Shown piece by piece: positions 1-9,957 of a stretch of DNA of 64,000 bases. The DNA lies in the NCBI GenBank assembly GCA_963722665.1, contig CAVRNW010000022.1, positions 62,001 through 126,000 on the forward strand, written 5' to 3'. Origin of the DNA: Site-B1 sp963722665 (GTDB lineage: Bacteria; Bacteroidota; Bacteroidia; Flavobacteriales; Flavobacteriaceae). The position numbers and the translations under genes were made by a program. Positions within the stretch are counted from its first letter, which is position 1. Every line of letters starts with the position of its first letter. The notes below the pieces were generated by a model that worked only from the letters and a program-made list of their open reading frames with translations, searched no databases and had not been told where the DNA came from.

Positions 1-239
1 CCACAAATTACACCGGTAATTTTTGACACATTAGGATTCATTTGCGGGGCCTGTGCAAAAAAGGTTTCGAAATCAGTTTTTTTATCGATTTGTTGCTGCA
101 AGGATTTATGATCGTATCCTGTCAGCCAACAAATGACAGTATCAACCTCCTCCTTGGTTCGGTTCTTCTTTTCCGCTTTTGTAATATAATGAGGATAGAC
201 ACCTGCAAATGACATTTTATATACTCTTGAATTATCCAT
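1..239 (-). CDS. DUF2200 family protein (partial)
   Basis: The first 79 residues of a protein are read on the minus strand; the gene runs off the left edge. The residues KAEKKNRTKEEVD, ICWLTGYD and FETFFAQAP match my memory of the DUF2200 (COG4898) family, small cytoplasmic proteins of unknown function. The start is placed at the ATG ending at 239 (MDNSRVYKM). A second in-frame ATG at 215 (MSFAGVY) is equally possible. The gene is transcribed away from the next gene, and 240-548 between them holds only AT-rich DNA with no structure I can support. Family assignment is good; function is unknown. Confidence 0.8.
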   Translation of the reverse strand, partial: MDNSRVYKMSFAGVYPHYITKAEKKNRTKEEVDTVICWLTGYDHKSLQQQIDKKTDFETFFAQAPQMNPNVSKITGVIC

Positions 240-548
240 AGCTTTTATAAATTATTACCATATAGCATTTATTCAATCATTTTTAGAAAATATTATTCCA
301 AACTGTTGCTTAGGTTTTTGTGCATGATTCGTTGCTAATTTAAAAATAAAAGATGGATAGAATCTCGATAGTTATAGGGAATGTGAAGTTTGGGATTTTT
401 TTTGTTTTAAAGATTTCTGAACTATCTGAATTTCTACAATATGTATCATTTAATAAATTATGTTATTTTAGGGACTTGCGTAGACATAAGTTTTTATTAG
501 AACTAATTTACATTGAATAATAAAATCAACATAAACAGGAATAATTTT

Positions 549-2735
549 ATGCCTATATTAAGGGTTAGCTGGTTACTTTGTTGCTTTTTTTTGTTCTTTA
601 AAGCATATAGCTCTTCAAATCCGGGAAGTACACCTTTTGTTACAACCTGGAAAACTGACAACAATGGAGATTCAAATAGTAATCAAATAATTATACCAAC
701 AACCGGAACAGGTTACAGTTATACCGTAGATTGGGGAGATGGCACTCAGTCGGCCAATGAAACCGGTAATGCCATACATACTTATGCGAGTCCGGGCATT
801 TATACCGTAAGTATAACTGGTGACTTCCCAAGAATTTTCTTTAATGGTACCGGTGATATAGACAAAATAATAAGCATTGATCAATGGGGAGATAATCTTT
901 GGGATTCCATGCTTGGAGCTTTCCGTGGGTGCGGAAATTTGGAAGGGAATTTTTCAGATAGTCCAAATTTATCTCAGGTTTCTAGTATGTCCTACATGTT
1001 CTATGATGCGGATGAGTTCAATACATATATTGGCGACTGGGAGGTAAGTAATATAACGGATATGTCCTTTTTATTCTCTGGAGCTTTGGACTTTAATCAG
1101 GATATTGGTAATTGGGATGTGAGTAATGTAACTAATATGGCACATATGTTTGATAGCGCGACATCATTTAATCAGGATATTGGTAACTGGGATGTGAGCA
1201 ATGTTATAAATATGTCCAACATGTTTTATTATACTATTTCATTTTCTCAAAGTCTTGATAATTGGAATGTAAGTAGCGTAGAGGATATGTCTTATATGTT
1301 TACAAGAGCTAATTCGTTTAATGGTGCAATAGGAAATTGGATTGTAAGTAATGTACAGGATATGTCCTATATGTTTTTTGATGCAGTTTCATTTAATCAG
1401 GATATAGGAAATTGGGATGTTAGTATTGTACAGGATATGTCTTATATGTTTACTTCAGCTGTATCTTTTGATCAGAATATTGGAAACTGGAATGTAAGCA
1501 ATGTTTCTAATATGGCTGTTATGTTTTTTGAAGCTATTTCGTTCAATCAGGATATTAGTTCATGGAACCTTAATAATGTAGTTGATATGTCCAATATGTT
1601 TGAAGAAGCTTTATCCTTCAATCATGATATCGGTAGCTGGGATGTTAGTAATGTATTAGATATGTCTTCAATGTTTTCAGGAGCTATTTCATTTGATCAG
1701 GATATAGGTAATTGGGATGTTAGTAATGTAATTGATATGTCCGATATGTTTGAAGGGGTCACGCTTTCGGCTACTAATTATGATGGGCTATTGATTGGAT
1801 GGAACTCAGGGAATTTGCAACTTAATGTTTCTTTTAGCGGAGGTCTTAGCCAATATTGTGAAGGTGCATCTGCCCGAGAAAATATGATTGCAAACAGCAA
1901 TTGGCAAATTACCGATGGAGGTACATCAGGACCAACAATAGATGAGTTGTCTGATTTGTCTGTGCCTAATTTTTATGTTTTGCCCGTAATAGCAGGAATA
2001 AACCTCACAGGGAATGAAAAATATTATACCGAACCCAATGGTTCAGGGATGTCTTACAACTCAGGGGATGTTATTGGTTTCAATGATTTTTCCTCATATC
2101 CAATAGTATTATATATATATGATAATTTTAGTTTAGGATGTGGTTCAGAGCAAAGTTTTGAATTGACCATAACTTCAGATCTTTCCTGTACTACCTTGGC
2201 ATTACCATTCACAGGGCAAACAGATGTTCCTGTTGATACAGATATATCCTGGAATTTAATCATTGAAGCTACGGGATACAGATTGAGTATCGGGACTTCT
2301 TTTGGCACTTACGATATATTAAATAATGCAGATGTTGGTAATGTATTGAGTTATGATGTGCCCGGAAATTTACCTGTGAATTCAATTATTTACTTAAAGA
2401 TCATTCCTTATAGTGATGAGGGGATTTTATTATCTTGTCCCGAGGAAAGTTTCACCACTGTATCAAATTCTGATTTAAACAACAAATTACCTAAATTCTT
2501 TACACCAAATAATGACGGTATAAATGATAGATGGACAGTTCCTGATCCTTTAAATCAGATATCAAGAATTATGATCTTAAATCGATACGGTAAATTATTT
2601 CTGGATTTATTCGATTTTTCAAAAGGTTGGGATGGAAATTATAAAAATCAATCTTTACCTGTGGATGATTATTGGTATATTATTTATTATAGGACAGGTG
2701 AAATTATAAAAGGACACTTCAGTTTAATAAGATAA
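549..2735 (+). CDS. T9SS-secreted BspA/DUF285-repeat surface protein with PKD-like domain
   Basis: A large secreted protein. The ATG at 549 gives a clean signal peptide (MPILRVSWLLCCFFLFFKAYS); an in-frame TTG at 513 would add 12 residues. A PKD-like segment (VDWGDGTQS, HTYASPGIYTVSI) follows the signal. Next come about ten 25-residue repeats of the DUF285/BspA type (WDVSNVxDMSxMFxxAxSFNQDIGN). A fibronectin-like region is followed by a C-terminal T9SS type B (gliding-motility-associated) sorting domain with FFTPNNDGINDRW, GWDGNY and a final GHFSLIR. Family knowledge says such proteins are exported through type IX secretion and held at the cell surface, often for adhesion. The ligand is not predictable. 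The gene is single and intact. Confidence 0.88.
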   Translation: MPILRVSWLLCCFFLFFKAYSSSNPGSTPFVTTWKTDNNGDSNSNQIIIPTTGTGYSYTVDWGDGTQSANETGNAIHTYASPGIYTVSITGDFPRIFFNGTGDIDKIISIDQWGDNLWDSMLGAFRGCGNLEGNFSDSPNLSQVSSMSYMFYDADEFNTYIGDWEVSNITDMSFLFSGALDFNQDIGNWDVSNVTNMAHMFDSATSFNQDIGNWDVSNVINMSNMFYYTISFSQSLDNWNVSSVEDMSYMFTRANSFNGAIGNWIVSNVQDMSYMFFDAVSFNQDIGNWDVSIVQDMSYMFTSAVSFDQNIGNWNVSNVSNMAVMFFEAISFNQDISSWNLNNVVDMSNMFEEALSFNHDIGSWDVSNVLDMSSMFSGAISFDQDIGNWDVSNVIDMSDMFEGVTLSATNYDGLLIGWNSGNLQLNVSFSGGLSQYCEGASARENMIANSNWQITDGGTSGPTIDELSDLSVPNFYVLPVIAGINLTGNEKYYTEPNGSGMSYNSGDVIGFNDFSSYPIVLYIYDNFSLGCGSEQSFELTITSDLSCTTLALPFTGQTDVPVDTDISWNLIIEATGYRLSIGTSFGTYDILNNADVGNVLSYDVPGNLPVNSIIYLKIIPYSDEGILLSCPEESFTTVSNSDLNNKLPKFFTPNNDGINDRWTVPDPLNQISRIMILNRYGKLFLDLFDFSKGWDGNYKNQSLPVDDYWYIIYYRTGEIIKGHFSLIR
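1038..1770 (+). repeat. Tandem 75-bp coding repeat (25-residue DUF285 units)
   Basis: Ten tandem units within the surface protein gene. The first conserved Trp codon is at 1038 and the last at 1713, which is 675 bp or exactly nine periods of 75 bp. The most conserved core reads GNWDVSNV followed by DMS.MF. A degenerate half unit precedes the array from about 963. The last unit decays after MFEGV. Confidence 0.9.
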
Positions 2736-2998
2736 ATGGGTTTTTTAAATCAAAAGATAATTCACTCAAAAAGATTTTTTATATCATCCCGTTCCGATAA
2801 CTCTCTACAACTGGCGAAAAAGAATTAGAAAATGAGGTTTTTTTTATTTCTTTTTTCAAAAATTCCAATTATCCGATACAATACTATACTTTAAAATCAT
2901 AAAGTGATATTAATAAAAATGATGGTGGCATTTTTTTTAGTATTTTTATAGAAGCCTCAATTGTATCATAATTTTCCAGTACTTCAAAAAATTAGGAT

Positions 2999-3460
2999 AT
3001 GCCAGTGTATCAATTAGAGATTAATAACGAGTTAGTGAATGTAGAGGCTGACAGAGACACACCATTATTATGGGTGTTAAGAGATCAGTTAGACCTAGTA
3101 GGAACAAAATATGGCTGCGGAATTGGCCAATGTGGTTCTTGTACAGTACACGTAGATGGGATAGCTGTTAAGAGCTGTTTATTACAAGTATCTCAGTTGC
3201 AAGGAATGAGAATCACAACTATTGAAGGGCTTTCAGATGAAGGCCTTCATCCGGTTCAGGAAGCCTGGAAGGAAGTGGATGTGCCTCAGTGCGGCTACTG
3301 CCAAACAGGTCAGATCATGACAGCATCTGCTTTTCTTAAAAACAATCCGAAACCAACAGATTCTGAAATTAGAAATGCAATGCAATTGAATATATGTAGA
3401 TGCGCCACTTACAATAGTATTGAAAAAGCTGTAAAGGTTGCAGCAAAGAAACTAGGTTAA
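2999..3460 (+). CDS. (2Fe-2S)-binding subunit of a xanthine dehydrogenase-family molybdenum hydroxylase
   Basis: A small electron-transfer subunit of 153 residues. The plant-ferredoxin-type cluster ligands are C40, C45, C48 and C60 in the CGIGQCGSC motif and after. The second [2Fe-2S] cluster of this family is bound by C98, C101, C133 and C135 (CGYC and NICRC). The length and order match the IorA-like subunit of isoquinoline 1-oxidoreductase-type enzymes. It passes electrons from the molybdenum site in the large subunit encoded 19 bp downstream. No FAD-binding middle subunit lies nearby, so electrons probably go to a cytochrome or another membrane acceptor (inference). The 263 bp upstream gap should hold the operon promoter. 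Confidence 0.92.
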   Translation: MPVYQLEINNELVNVEADRDTPLLWVLRDQLDLVGTKYGCGIGQCGSCTVHVDGIAVKSCLLQVSQLQGMRITTIEGLSDEGLHPVQEAWKEVDVPQCGYCQTGQIMTASAFLKNNPKPTDSEIRNAMQLNICRCATYNSIEKAVKVAAKKLG

Positions 3461-3479
3461 ACAAAACAATCCGTATCAA

Positions 3480-5633
3480 ATGAAAACTTCCAAACAAATA
3501 AATAAGAGTAGAAGAGATTTTTTAAGAACTTCGGCTTTGGCAGGCGGTGGCATGATCATCGGGTTTAACTTGTTCAATGCCTGTAAACCTGATATCAAAC
3601 CTCCGGTAGATCTCAGTTTACTCGATTACAATGATTTTAATGCATTCATTAAAATATCTGATGATGGCAAAGTGACAATATTTTCACCAAATCCTGAAAT
3701 TGGCCAAGGTGTAAAAACCTCAATGCCCATGCTAATTGCTGAAGAACTTGATGTTGCATGGAAAGATGTCAATGTCGTACAAGGAGCATTGGATACAAAG
3801 AATTACACCAGGCAAGTTGCAGGAGGAAGCCAATCGATAAGGCTTGGCTGGGAGCCACTTCGTCAAACTGGTGCTACTGCGAGACAAATGCTGGTTAATG
3901 CAGCAGCTGCAAAATGGAACGTAGAGCCTTCAGAATGTTCTACTAAAGAAGGTATGATTAAGAATTCAAAAGGAGAGAAATTAAGTTATGGAGAAGTTGT
4001 AAAAGATGCGGCTATGTTGGAAGTGCCTGAAAATATTAAACTTAAGGATCCTAAGAAATTTACAATAATAGGCCAGGATATTAGTAATGTAGATATCGAT
4101 AAAATAATAACCGGTAAACCTTTATTTGGATCAGACTATAAGGTTGAAGGGATGCTGTACGCATCTGTTTTAAGGCCTCCAGCCTTTGGGCAGAAACTAG
4201 CATCTTATGACGACTCAAATGCAAAGGTTGTGAATGGAGTTCAAGACGTTATAAAATTTGGTGACAAAATTGCGGTTTTAGCAAATAATACCTGGGCTGC
4301 AATGAAGGGAAAGAATGCTTTGAAAGCAGAATGGATTGAAGATTCAAAACCTGAAGACACCAAGTTTCATGATGAAACTTTACTGGGCCTTTTAGATGGC
4401 AATAAATTTGAAACCTTAAGAAAAGATGGTAATATAAAAAAAGCATTTGCCGAAGCAGATTCTGTTCTTGAAAGAACTTATGAGTCACCATTTTTGCCTC
4501 ATAACTGCATGGAACCAATGAATTTCTTTGCGAATGTGACTGCAGACAAGATTGAATTGGTAGGGCCTATTCAAACTCCGGAAGGCACTGCATATCAGGC
4601 AGCAAAAATGTTAGGCAGAAGTGCCAGTGAAGTAAGTCTTCAAATGACCCGAATGGGAGGCGGATTTGGAAGGCGGCTATATGGTGATTTTGCTATGGAG
4701 GCGGCCGAAGTTTCTCATTTGGCAAAGAAACCTGTTCAAGTTGTTTTCTCACGAGAAGATGATATGTCAGCAGGTGTTTACAGACCTGCAATAAAATACA
4801 GAATAGCTGCATCTATTAAAGATGGTAAACTGACTGGATACCATTTAAAGGAAGCGGCAATGAACAGTAATATGTATGGATTGATTCCTAATTTCTTTCC
4901 CGCCGGAGCCATTGAAAACTACCAGGTAGATGTGGCGAATTATAAAAGCAACATCACAACCGGAGCCTGGAGAGCTCCTTATACAAACTTTTTAGCTTCT
5001 GCCGAACAAAGTTTTTTTGATGAACTGGCGGAAGTAATGAAGATAGACCGAATTCAATTGCATCTGGATCTGTTACAAAATGTTAAAGGCACAACCGATG
5101 AACGAATTCAATATAGTCCGGAACGATTAGAAGGGGTTATTAAACTGGCAGTTGAAAAATCTAACTGGGGGAAAACTAAGGAAGGAGTTTATCAGGGATT
5201 TTCAACGTATTATTGCCATAATTCCCATGTAGCCGAAGTCGTGGATCTGGAAATGCAAAATGGATTCCCAATCATAAAAAAAGTGACCTGTGCTGTAGAT
5301 TGCGGAATCGTTGTTAATCCTCTTGGAGCAAGAAATCAGGCACAAGGTGGAGTTCTGGATGGAATTGGTCATGCAATGTATGGTGAGTTAACGTTTACTG
5401 ACGGTATGCCAACATCAAATAATTTTGACACCTATCAATTGATCAGGATCAATCAAACTCCAAAAGTGGATATTCATTTTGTTGAAAGCGATATGGCACC
5501 AACCGGATTAGGCGAACCAACATTACCACCAGTTGGAGGAGCTATTGCAAATGCTATTTATGCTGCTACAAAAAAACGGATCTACAAACAGCCATATATC
5601 AATAATCTGGAATTACAAGAATTGAAGAGCTAA
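3480..5633 (+). CDS. Molybdopterin-dependent aldehyde oxidase/xanthine dehydrogenase-family large subunit, Tat-exported
   Basis: The catalytic subunit, 717 residues, related to IorB. The N-terminus has a twin-arginine motif (SRRDFLR, residues 10-16), a hydrophobic stretch, and C35 in LFNAC, which could be a lipobox. Export of a folded Moco enzyme to the periplasmic face is therefore likely. Moco-binding signatures are visible: GGGFGRRLYGDF, GAWRAP, and GLGEPTLPPVGGAIANA near the C-terminus, where the Glu is the expected catalytic base. The two-subunit layout resembles isoquinoline 1-oxidoreductase and related aldehyde dehydrogenases, but the substrate cannot be read from sequence. XdhC and a MocA-like protein follow, as is usual for maturation of this family. 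Confidence 0.9.
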   Translation: MKTSKQINKSRRDFLRTSALAGGGMIIGFNLFNACKPDIKPPVDLSLLDYNDFNAFIKISDDGKVTIFSPNPEIGQGVKTSMPMLIAEELDVAWKDVNVVQGALDTKNYTRQVAGGSQSIRLGWEPLRQTGATARQMLVNAAAAKWNVEPSECSTKEGMIKNSKGEKLSYGEVVKDAAMLEVPENIKLKDPKKFTIIGQDISNVDIDKIITGKPLFGSDYKVEGMLYASVLRPPAFGQKLASYDDSNAKVVNGVQDVIKFGDKIAVLANNTWAAMKGKNALKAEWIEDSKPEDTKFHDETLLGLLDGNKFETLRKDGNIKKAFAEADSVLERTYESPFLPHNCMEPMNFFANVTADKIELVGPIQTPEGTAYQAAKMLGRSASEVSLQMTRMGGGFGRRLYGDFAMEAAEVSHLAKKPVQVVFSREDDMSAGVYRPAIKYRIAASIKDGKLTGYHLKEAAMNSNMYGLIPNFFPAGAIENYQVDVANYKSNITTGAWRAPYTNFLASAEQSFFDELAEVMKIDRIQLHLDLLQNVKGTTDERIQYSPERLEGVIKLAVEKSNWGKTKEGVYQGFSTYYCHNSHVAEVVDLEMQNGFPIIKKVTCAVDCGIVVNPLGARNQAQGGVLDGIGHAMYGELTFTDGMPTSNNFDTYQLIRINQTPKVDIHFVESDMAPTGLGEPTLPPVGGAIANAIYAATKKRIYKQPYINNLELQELKS

Positions 5634-5677
5634 ATATTGAATTATAAAAAACACGATCAGATTAAATAGTTTGTTTT

Positions 5678-6688
5678 ATGATGCATGAATTCAAACATAT
5701 CGTCAAGGCTTATAAGCAGGCTAAAGCAGTTAATCTCAAAACTGTTTTAGCTACAGTAGTTGATTTGGATGGCTCGTCATACAGAAAACCAGGAGTGAGA
5801 ATGTTAATTCTTGAAAACGGCAAAATGATTGGAGCCGTAAGTGGAGGTTGTGTTGAAAAGGAGGTGTTACGGCAAGCTCAAAGTATTTTTCTCGATGGTA
5901 AATCGAAAATGATGACCTATGACGGCAGATACAGGTTAGGCTGTGAAGGGGTTATCTATATTTTACTGGAGGAGTTTAAACCTGAAACTCAATTTATTAA
6001 TCATTTTGAAGTTTGTTTAAAAGCAAGACAATCGCTAAGAATTCAATCATCTTATAGAAGAGAGGAAGGAATCTTTAGTGAAATTGGTTCTATGGTCACA
6101 ATTGATGAGATTCAATTTTCTTTATCAGGAAATAAGGGTTTAAATGAATCTAAAAACCAATATAATCAGGAATTAGCACCTTGTTTCAAATTAATTATTC
6201 TGGGCGCCGAACATGATGCTGTTCAATTATGCCAGTTAGCATCTGCAACCGGATGGGAAGTTGAGGTGGTTTCAGGAGTTTCAGAACCTAAAACAATCGA
6301 AAATTTTCCTGGAGCTCAAAGCTTAGTTTCATCTTCTGCTGAATCTTATGAGAAAAACACTATTGATGCTGAAACTGCAATTATGGTAATGACCCATAGT
6401 TTTGCAAATGATTTGAAATGGCTATTAGCCTTAAAAGATTGCCAGCCTGCATATCTGGGTTTATTAGGTCCGGTGAAAAAGAGAGAAAGCCTGATCTCAA
6501 GTATGCTTGAATATGAGCCAAATATTTCCGAGAGTTTTATTGAGTCCTTACACGGTCCTGCCGGATTAAATATTGGCTCTGTCACTTCACAGGAAATCGC
6601 TGTTTCAATTATTGCTGAAATTTTAGCTGTAAAACGCAATCAGACACCTATGTCCTTAAAAGAAAAGACAGGAAACATCCATGCATAG
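5678..6688 (+). CDS. XdhC/CoxI family molybdenum-cofactor insertion protein
   Basis: 336 residues. The N-terminal XdhC-CoxI domain shows DGSSYRKPGVRM and GAVSGGCVEKEV. The C-terminal Rossmann-like domain shows FKLIILGAEHDA and GLLGPVKKRE. Family members bind Moco, promote its sulfuration and insert it into xanthine dehydrogenase-type enzymes, which fits the large subunit gene 44 bp upstream. MM at the start allows either of two adjacent ATGs. Intact. Confidence 0.88.
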   Translation: MMHEFKHIVKAYKQAKAVNLKTVLATVVDLDGSSYRKPGVRMLILENGKMIGAVSGGCVEKEVLRQAQSIFLDGKSKMMTYDGRYRLGCEGVIYILLEEFKPETQFINHFEVCLKARQSLRIQSSYRREEGIFSEIGSMVTIDEIQFSLSGNKGLNESKNQYNQELAPCFKLIILGAEHDAVQLCQLASATGWEVEVVSGVSEPKTIENFPGAQSLVSSSAESYEKNTIDAETAIMVMTHSFANDLKWLLALKDCQPAYLGLLGPVKKRESLISSMLEYEPNISESFIESLHGPAGLNIGSVTSQEIAVSIIAEILAVKRNQTPMSLKEKTGNIHA

Positions 6689-6693
6689 ATAAA

Positions 6694-7304
6694 ATGTCCG
6701 TTAAATCAAAAATTGCAATTCTGATCCTGGCGGCTGGTAGTTCGTCCAGAATGGGTAGCCCAAAGCAATTATTGAAATGGAAAAATTCCAATCTTTTAGG
6801 TCATACAATTTCCAAAGCAACCCAATTAAAAGTGGATGAGATCATCCTTGTTTTAGGAGCAAATTCTGATAAAATTATCTCAGAGATAGATGCAAAAAAT
6901 GTTAAAGTTCTAATCAATCCTAATTGGAAATTGGGACTTGGAAGCTCCATATCAGCTGGATGGATTTAATTATTGAAAACTATTCTGATATTGATGGCAT
7001 TTTAATCATGCTTTCCGATCAGCCCTTAATTGAACATGAACACTATCTAAAATTGATCAATGGGTTTACTTCTGGTGAAAATCAAATAATAGCCACTAAA
7101 TACAAAGATGGGAAATTAGGTGTTCCGGCATTATTTGATAAGGTCTATTTCAAAGAGCTGGTCTCGCTGAATTCCGACTTTGGGGCAAAACAACTGTTGA
7201 AAAAGTATCAGGAAAATGTTACTTCTGTCAGCAGCGACCAGTCTGTATTCGATATTGATACACGTGAACAATATGAGGCGATATATAAGGCGAATCACAC
7301 TTAA
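6694..7304 (+). CDS. MocA-like molybdenum cofactor nucleotidyltransferase (one frameshift)
   Basis: An NTP-transferase of the MobA/MocA family. The N-terminal part shows LILAAGSSSRMGSPKQLL, the nucleotide-binding loop. The second part continues with MLSDQPLIEHEHY, where the DQP is the usual metal site, and ends with FDIDTREQYEAI. The frame changes at about 6953-6964, where GLGSSISAG should run into MDLIIENY; restoring one A in the GGATGG stretch would join them. The enzyme would attach CMP (or GMP) to molybdopterin for the hydroxylase encoded upstream. It is the last gene of the four-gene operon, 6 bp after xdhC. Confidence 0.82.
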
Positions 7305-7653
7305 ATTTAGAGTCTTTTCTAGTTAATTTTTCCTTTGAATTGCCTAGTTAATCATCGTAAATATTAAATTTTTGTGCAGTTCATCTAAAACATTCGTCAT
7401 AATTCACGCTTTTTCACATTTTTTTCTATATTGTTATCCTTCTAGGTCCCCAAAATAGTATTTTAAGACTTTAGAGGTTTAATAATTAATCCATTTACAG
7501 ATACAATTCTGTTAAGAATTTTATCGACTTCCCTTTCGTTCAATTTTATTACTCAAGAGGTATATATACATCTCTGTAATAAGATTTATGGATTAAAATA
7601 TTCTAGAATATCTAGATAAAGATAACAATTGTTAAACCTTAAATTATTTAAAG
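7305..7653. promoter_or_regulatory. 349-bp intergenic region with two palindromes upstream of small lipoprotein gene
   Basis: No coding sequence seen. Two short palindromes lie near the gene start: TCTAGA-ATA-TCTAGA at 7602-7616, and TAACAATTGTTA at 7623-7634, about 20 bp before the ATG at 7654. The second 12-mer occurs again, exactly, in the terminator hairpin after the gene (7844-7855). They look like operators, but no binding protein can be assigned. Confidence 0.35.
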
Positions 7654-7812
7654 ATGAGATCCTTAAAATTACTATTAGTAGCAGCTGTTTTTTGCTCTGC
7701 ATTCGTTGCATGTGAAAAACAGGATTTAAACGAAGACGAATTAATGCTTAACCAAGATGTTGTATCAGTCACAACAGGAGGTCAGGTAGATGATGATGGT
7801 GGAATAGACTAA
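7654..7812 (+). CDS. 52-residue lipoprotein, candidate signal peptide-type product
   Basis: The product starts MRSLKLLLVAAVFCSAFVAC, a lipoprotein signal with the lipobox Cys at 20, and the mature part is only about 32 residues. It is very acidic and ends in TTGGQVDDDGGID. A spaced promoter region lies upstream and a strong intrinsic terminator follows 25 bp after the stop, so it is probably a monocistronic, well-expressed transcript. A sensor kinase gene with TPR repeats and its response regulator start 71 bp downstream. I do not recognise a named family. A role as an exported ligand or partner of the kinase is a guess from position. Confidence 0.7.
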   Translation: MRSLKLLLVAAVFCSAFVACEKQDLNEDELMLNQDVVSVTTGGQVDDDGGID

Positions 7813-7836
7813 TTCTACATCAAAACTATATTTTAG

Positions 7837-7866
7837 AAGCTCGTAACAATTGTTATGGGCTTTTTT
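7837..7866 (+). terminator. Intrinsic terminator of small lipoprotein gene
   Basis: Stem AAGCTCGTAACAA with TTGTTATGGGCTT (two G-T pairs) followed by a run of six T. It separates the small lipoprotein gene from the kinase gene. Confidence 0.85.
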
Positions 7867-7883
7867 ATTTATATCAAAAAATT

Positions 7884-9948
7884 ATGAATAAATTTGAGAA
7901 CATTAAAACTACTGATTTGTTCAAAAAGCTTTTTCTCTTTTATTGATTGTTTTACAATTATCTTTCTCGCGTATTCCCAAAACAGAAAATTAAGTGAAGT
8001 TGATAGTATATCTTATTTGATTGAAAGAGCTAGATGACAAATCAATATCTAATATTGAAAGATTGACATTTGCTGAAAGTGCTAAACGACTTTCAGAAAA
8101 GGTAAATAATGATACTTTAATAAATAAAGCTTTAAGATATATTGCGGTTAAATCATTTTAGTTTAAAAAATTATAATCTTTTTAAAAAAGCGGGCAAGGA
8201 CTTACTTAGATCATTCAATAAAAATAAAAGATTCTTCTAGTATTGCAAAGGCCAATGTCTATTTAGGCCAGTTTTATTCCATGGCTTCAGAAAGTGACAG
8301 CGCCTATTTTTACTATTACAATGCAGAAAAAGTTTATCGATCAATAAAAAATGATTTAGAACTTGCCAAGACTCTATTAAAGATAGCGGTTGTACAAAAG
8401 AACGAGAAGGATTTTATAGGGAGTGAGGTTTCAACCATAGAAGCTATTAGTCTGTTAGAGTTCTCCGAACAAATAGAATCCTCCGACAAGAATGAGTTTC
8501 TGGCACCTTTATATAATAATCTTGGTATCATTTATAACGAATTAGGAGATTATACGGAAGCGATTAATTATCATGAAAAAGCTTTAGAAATAAGGAAAAA
8601 ATTTGAAGACTAGGGATTTACGTAAGGAGGAGGAATCTCAAAACAATATCGCAGTAGTTTACAAAAACGCAAAGCAATATGATAAAGCTTTAGAATATTT
8701 TGATCAGATTCTAATAGATAAGAATTTAAAGCTGGATGACCCTTCATTCTACGCATTGGTCATAGATAATTATGCACACACAAAATTTTTATTAAACGAT
8801 ACTGAAAATATTCCTAAATTATATTATGATGCGCTTAAAATATGCGATAGTATAAATGACGATTACAGGGCTATTGAATTAAGTATCCATCTTTCAGAAT
8901 ACTACAACAGTATCAATCAAACGGACTCTGCAAAATATTATGCCTATGCAGCAAAGAATTATGCTACCAATTCTCATAACGATGATTATTTGAAAACTAT
9001 TATTGCATCTGTCAAAAATTGAGGAGGATAGTCTTGCTGTAAAGTATTATAAGGAGTATATCATTTTAAATGATAGTTTAGTAAACAATGAAAGGACTAT
9101 AAGGAATAAATTTGCAAGAATACGATATGAGACCAAGGAGATCGAACAACGTAATGAGCAAATTACTAAGGAACGATTATATCTCTTAATACTTTCTATT
9201 GCCTTAATACTTTCAATTTTCTTAATTTATAGTACTATCTCCCAGAGGGCAAAAAATAAGGAATTGAAGTTAAATCAGTTGCAACAGGAGGCAAACGAGG
9301 AGATCTACAATTTAATGTTGACACAACAGGATAAAATTGAAGAGGGCAGAGCGCAGGAAAAAATGCGTATTTCAGAAGAGCTTCATGATGGTATCTTAGG
9401 AAGATTATTTGGCACCCGGTTGAGTCTGGATAGTTTAAATGAAAACACAGATAAGGATACAGTTAAGAACAGGGGCGAATATATAAAAGAACTGAAAGCC
9501 ATAGAGCAGGAAATAAGAAAGATCTCGCACGACCTGAACTCTGACTTTGTAATAGGATCCGGCTTTTTTGAGATAATTAAAACTTTGGTTGAAAACCAGA
9601 TCCAAGGCCTTTAATTTAAAATATGAACTTAAAAAGAATGATGATATAGATTGGGAGGATATTCCGAACAAAACGAAAATAAATTTATACAGAATAATTC
9701 AGGAATCCTTACAAAATATTTATAAACATGCAGATGCTAAACTTGTAAAGATTAACTTTGAATTAAAGGATAATTTTATTTTATTAGAGATCACGGACGA
9801 TGGAATTGGCTTTGAAATAAATAAAGTAAAAAAAGGAATAGGTTTAAAGAATATCGCATCCAGAGTTGAGGATCTGGGAGGCGATCTGGATATAAATTCA
9901 ATGAGGGGGAAAGGGACTACTATTTTGGTCCTTATTCCAAATAAATAA
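7884..9948 (+). CDS. TPR-containing sensor histidine kinase, NarX/HisKA_3 type (several frameshifts)
   Basis: One kinase gene broken by at least six single-base indels (near 7925, 8030, 8157, 8201, 8612, 9017 and 9612). Assembled, it has an N-terminal hydrophobic segment, TPR repeats (YNNLGIIYNELGDYTEAINYHEKALEIRKK; then a second set ending near 9000), one membrane helix (LYLLILSIALILSIFLIYS), a HisKA_3 dimerisation box with the phospho-acceptor His in ISEELHDGILG, and a HATPase domain (ESLQNIYKHADA, DDGIGF, KGIGLKNI). In this family the TPR part faces the periplasm and senses an unknown ligand. The response regulator gene follows by 9 bp. Fragments above were joined by eye. Confidence 0.85.
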
Positions 9949-9957
9949 AAATCAATC

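Noticed and set aside
1038..1770. CRISPR-like array
   Set aside because: The 75-bp periodicity is coding, in one open frame, without unique spacers between conserved direct repeats.
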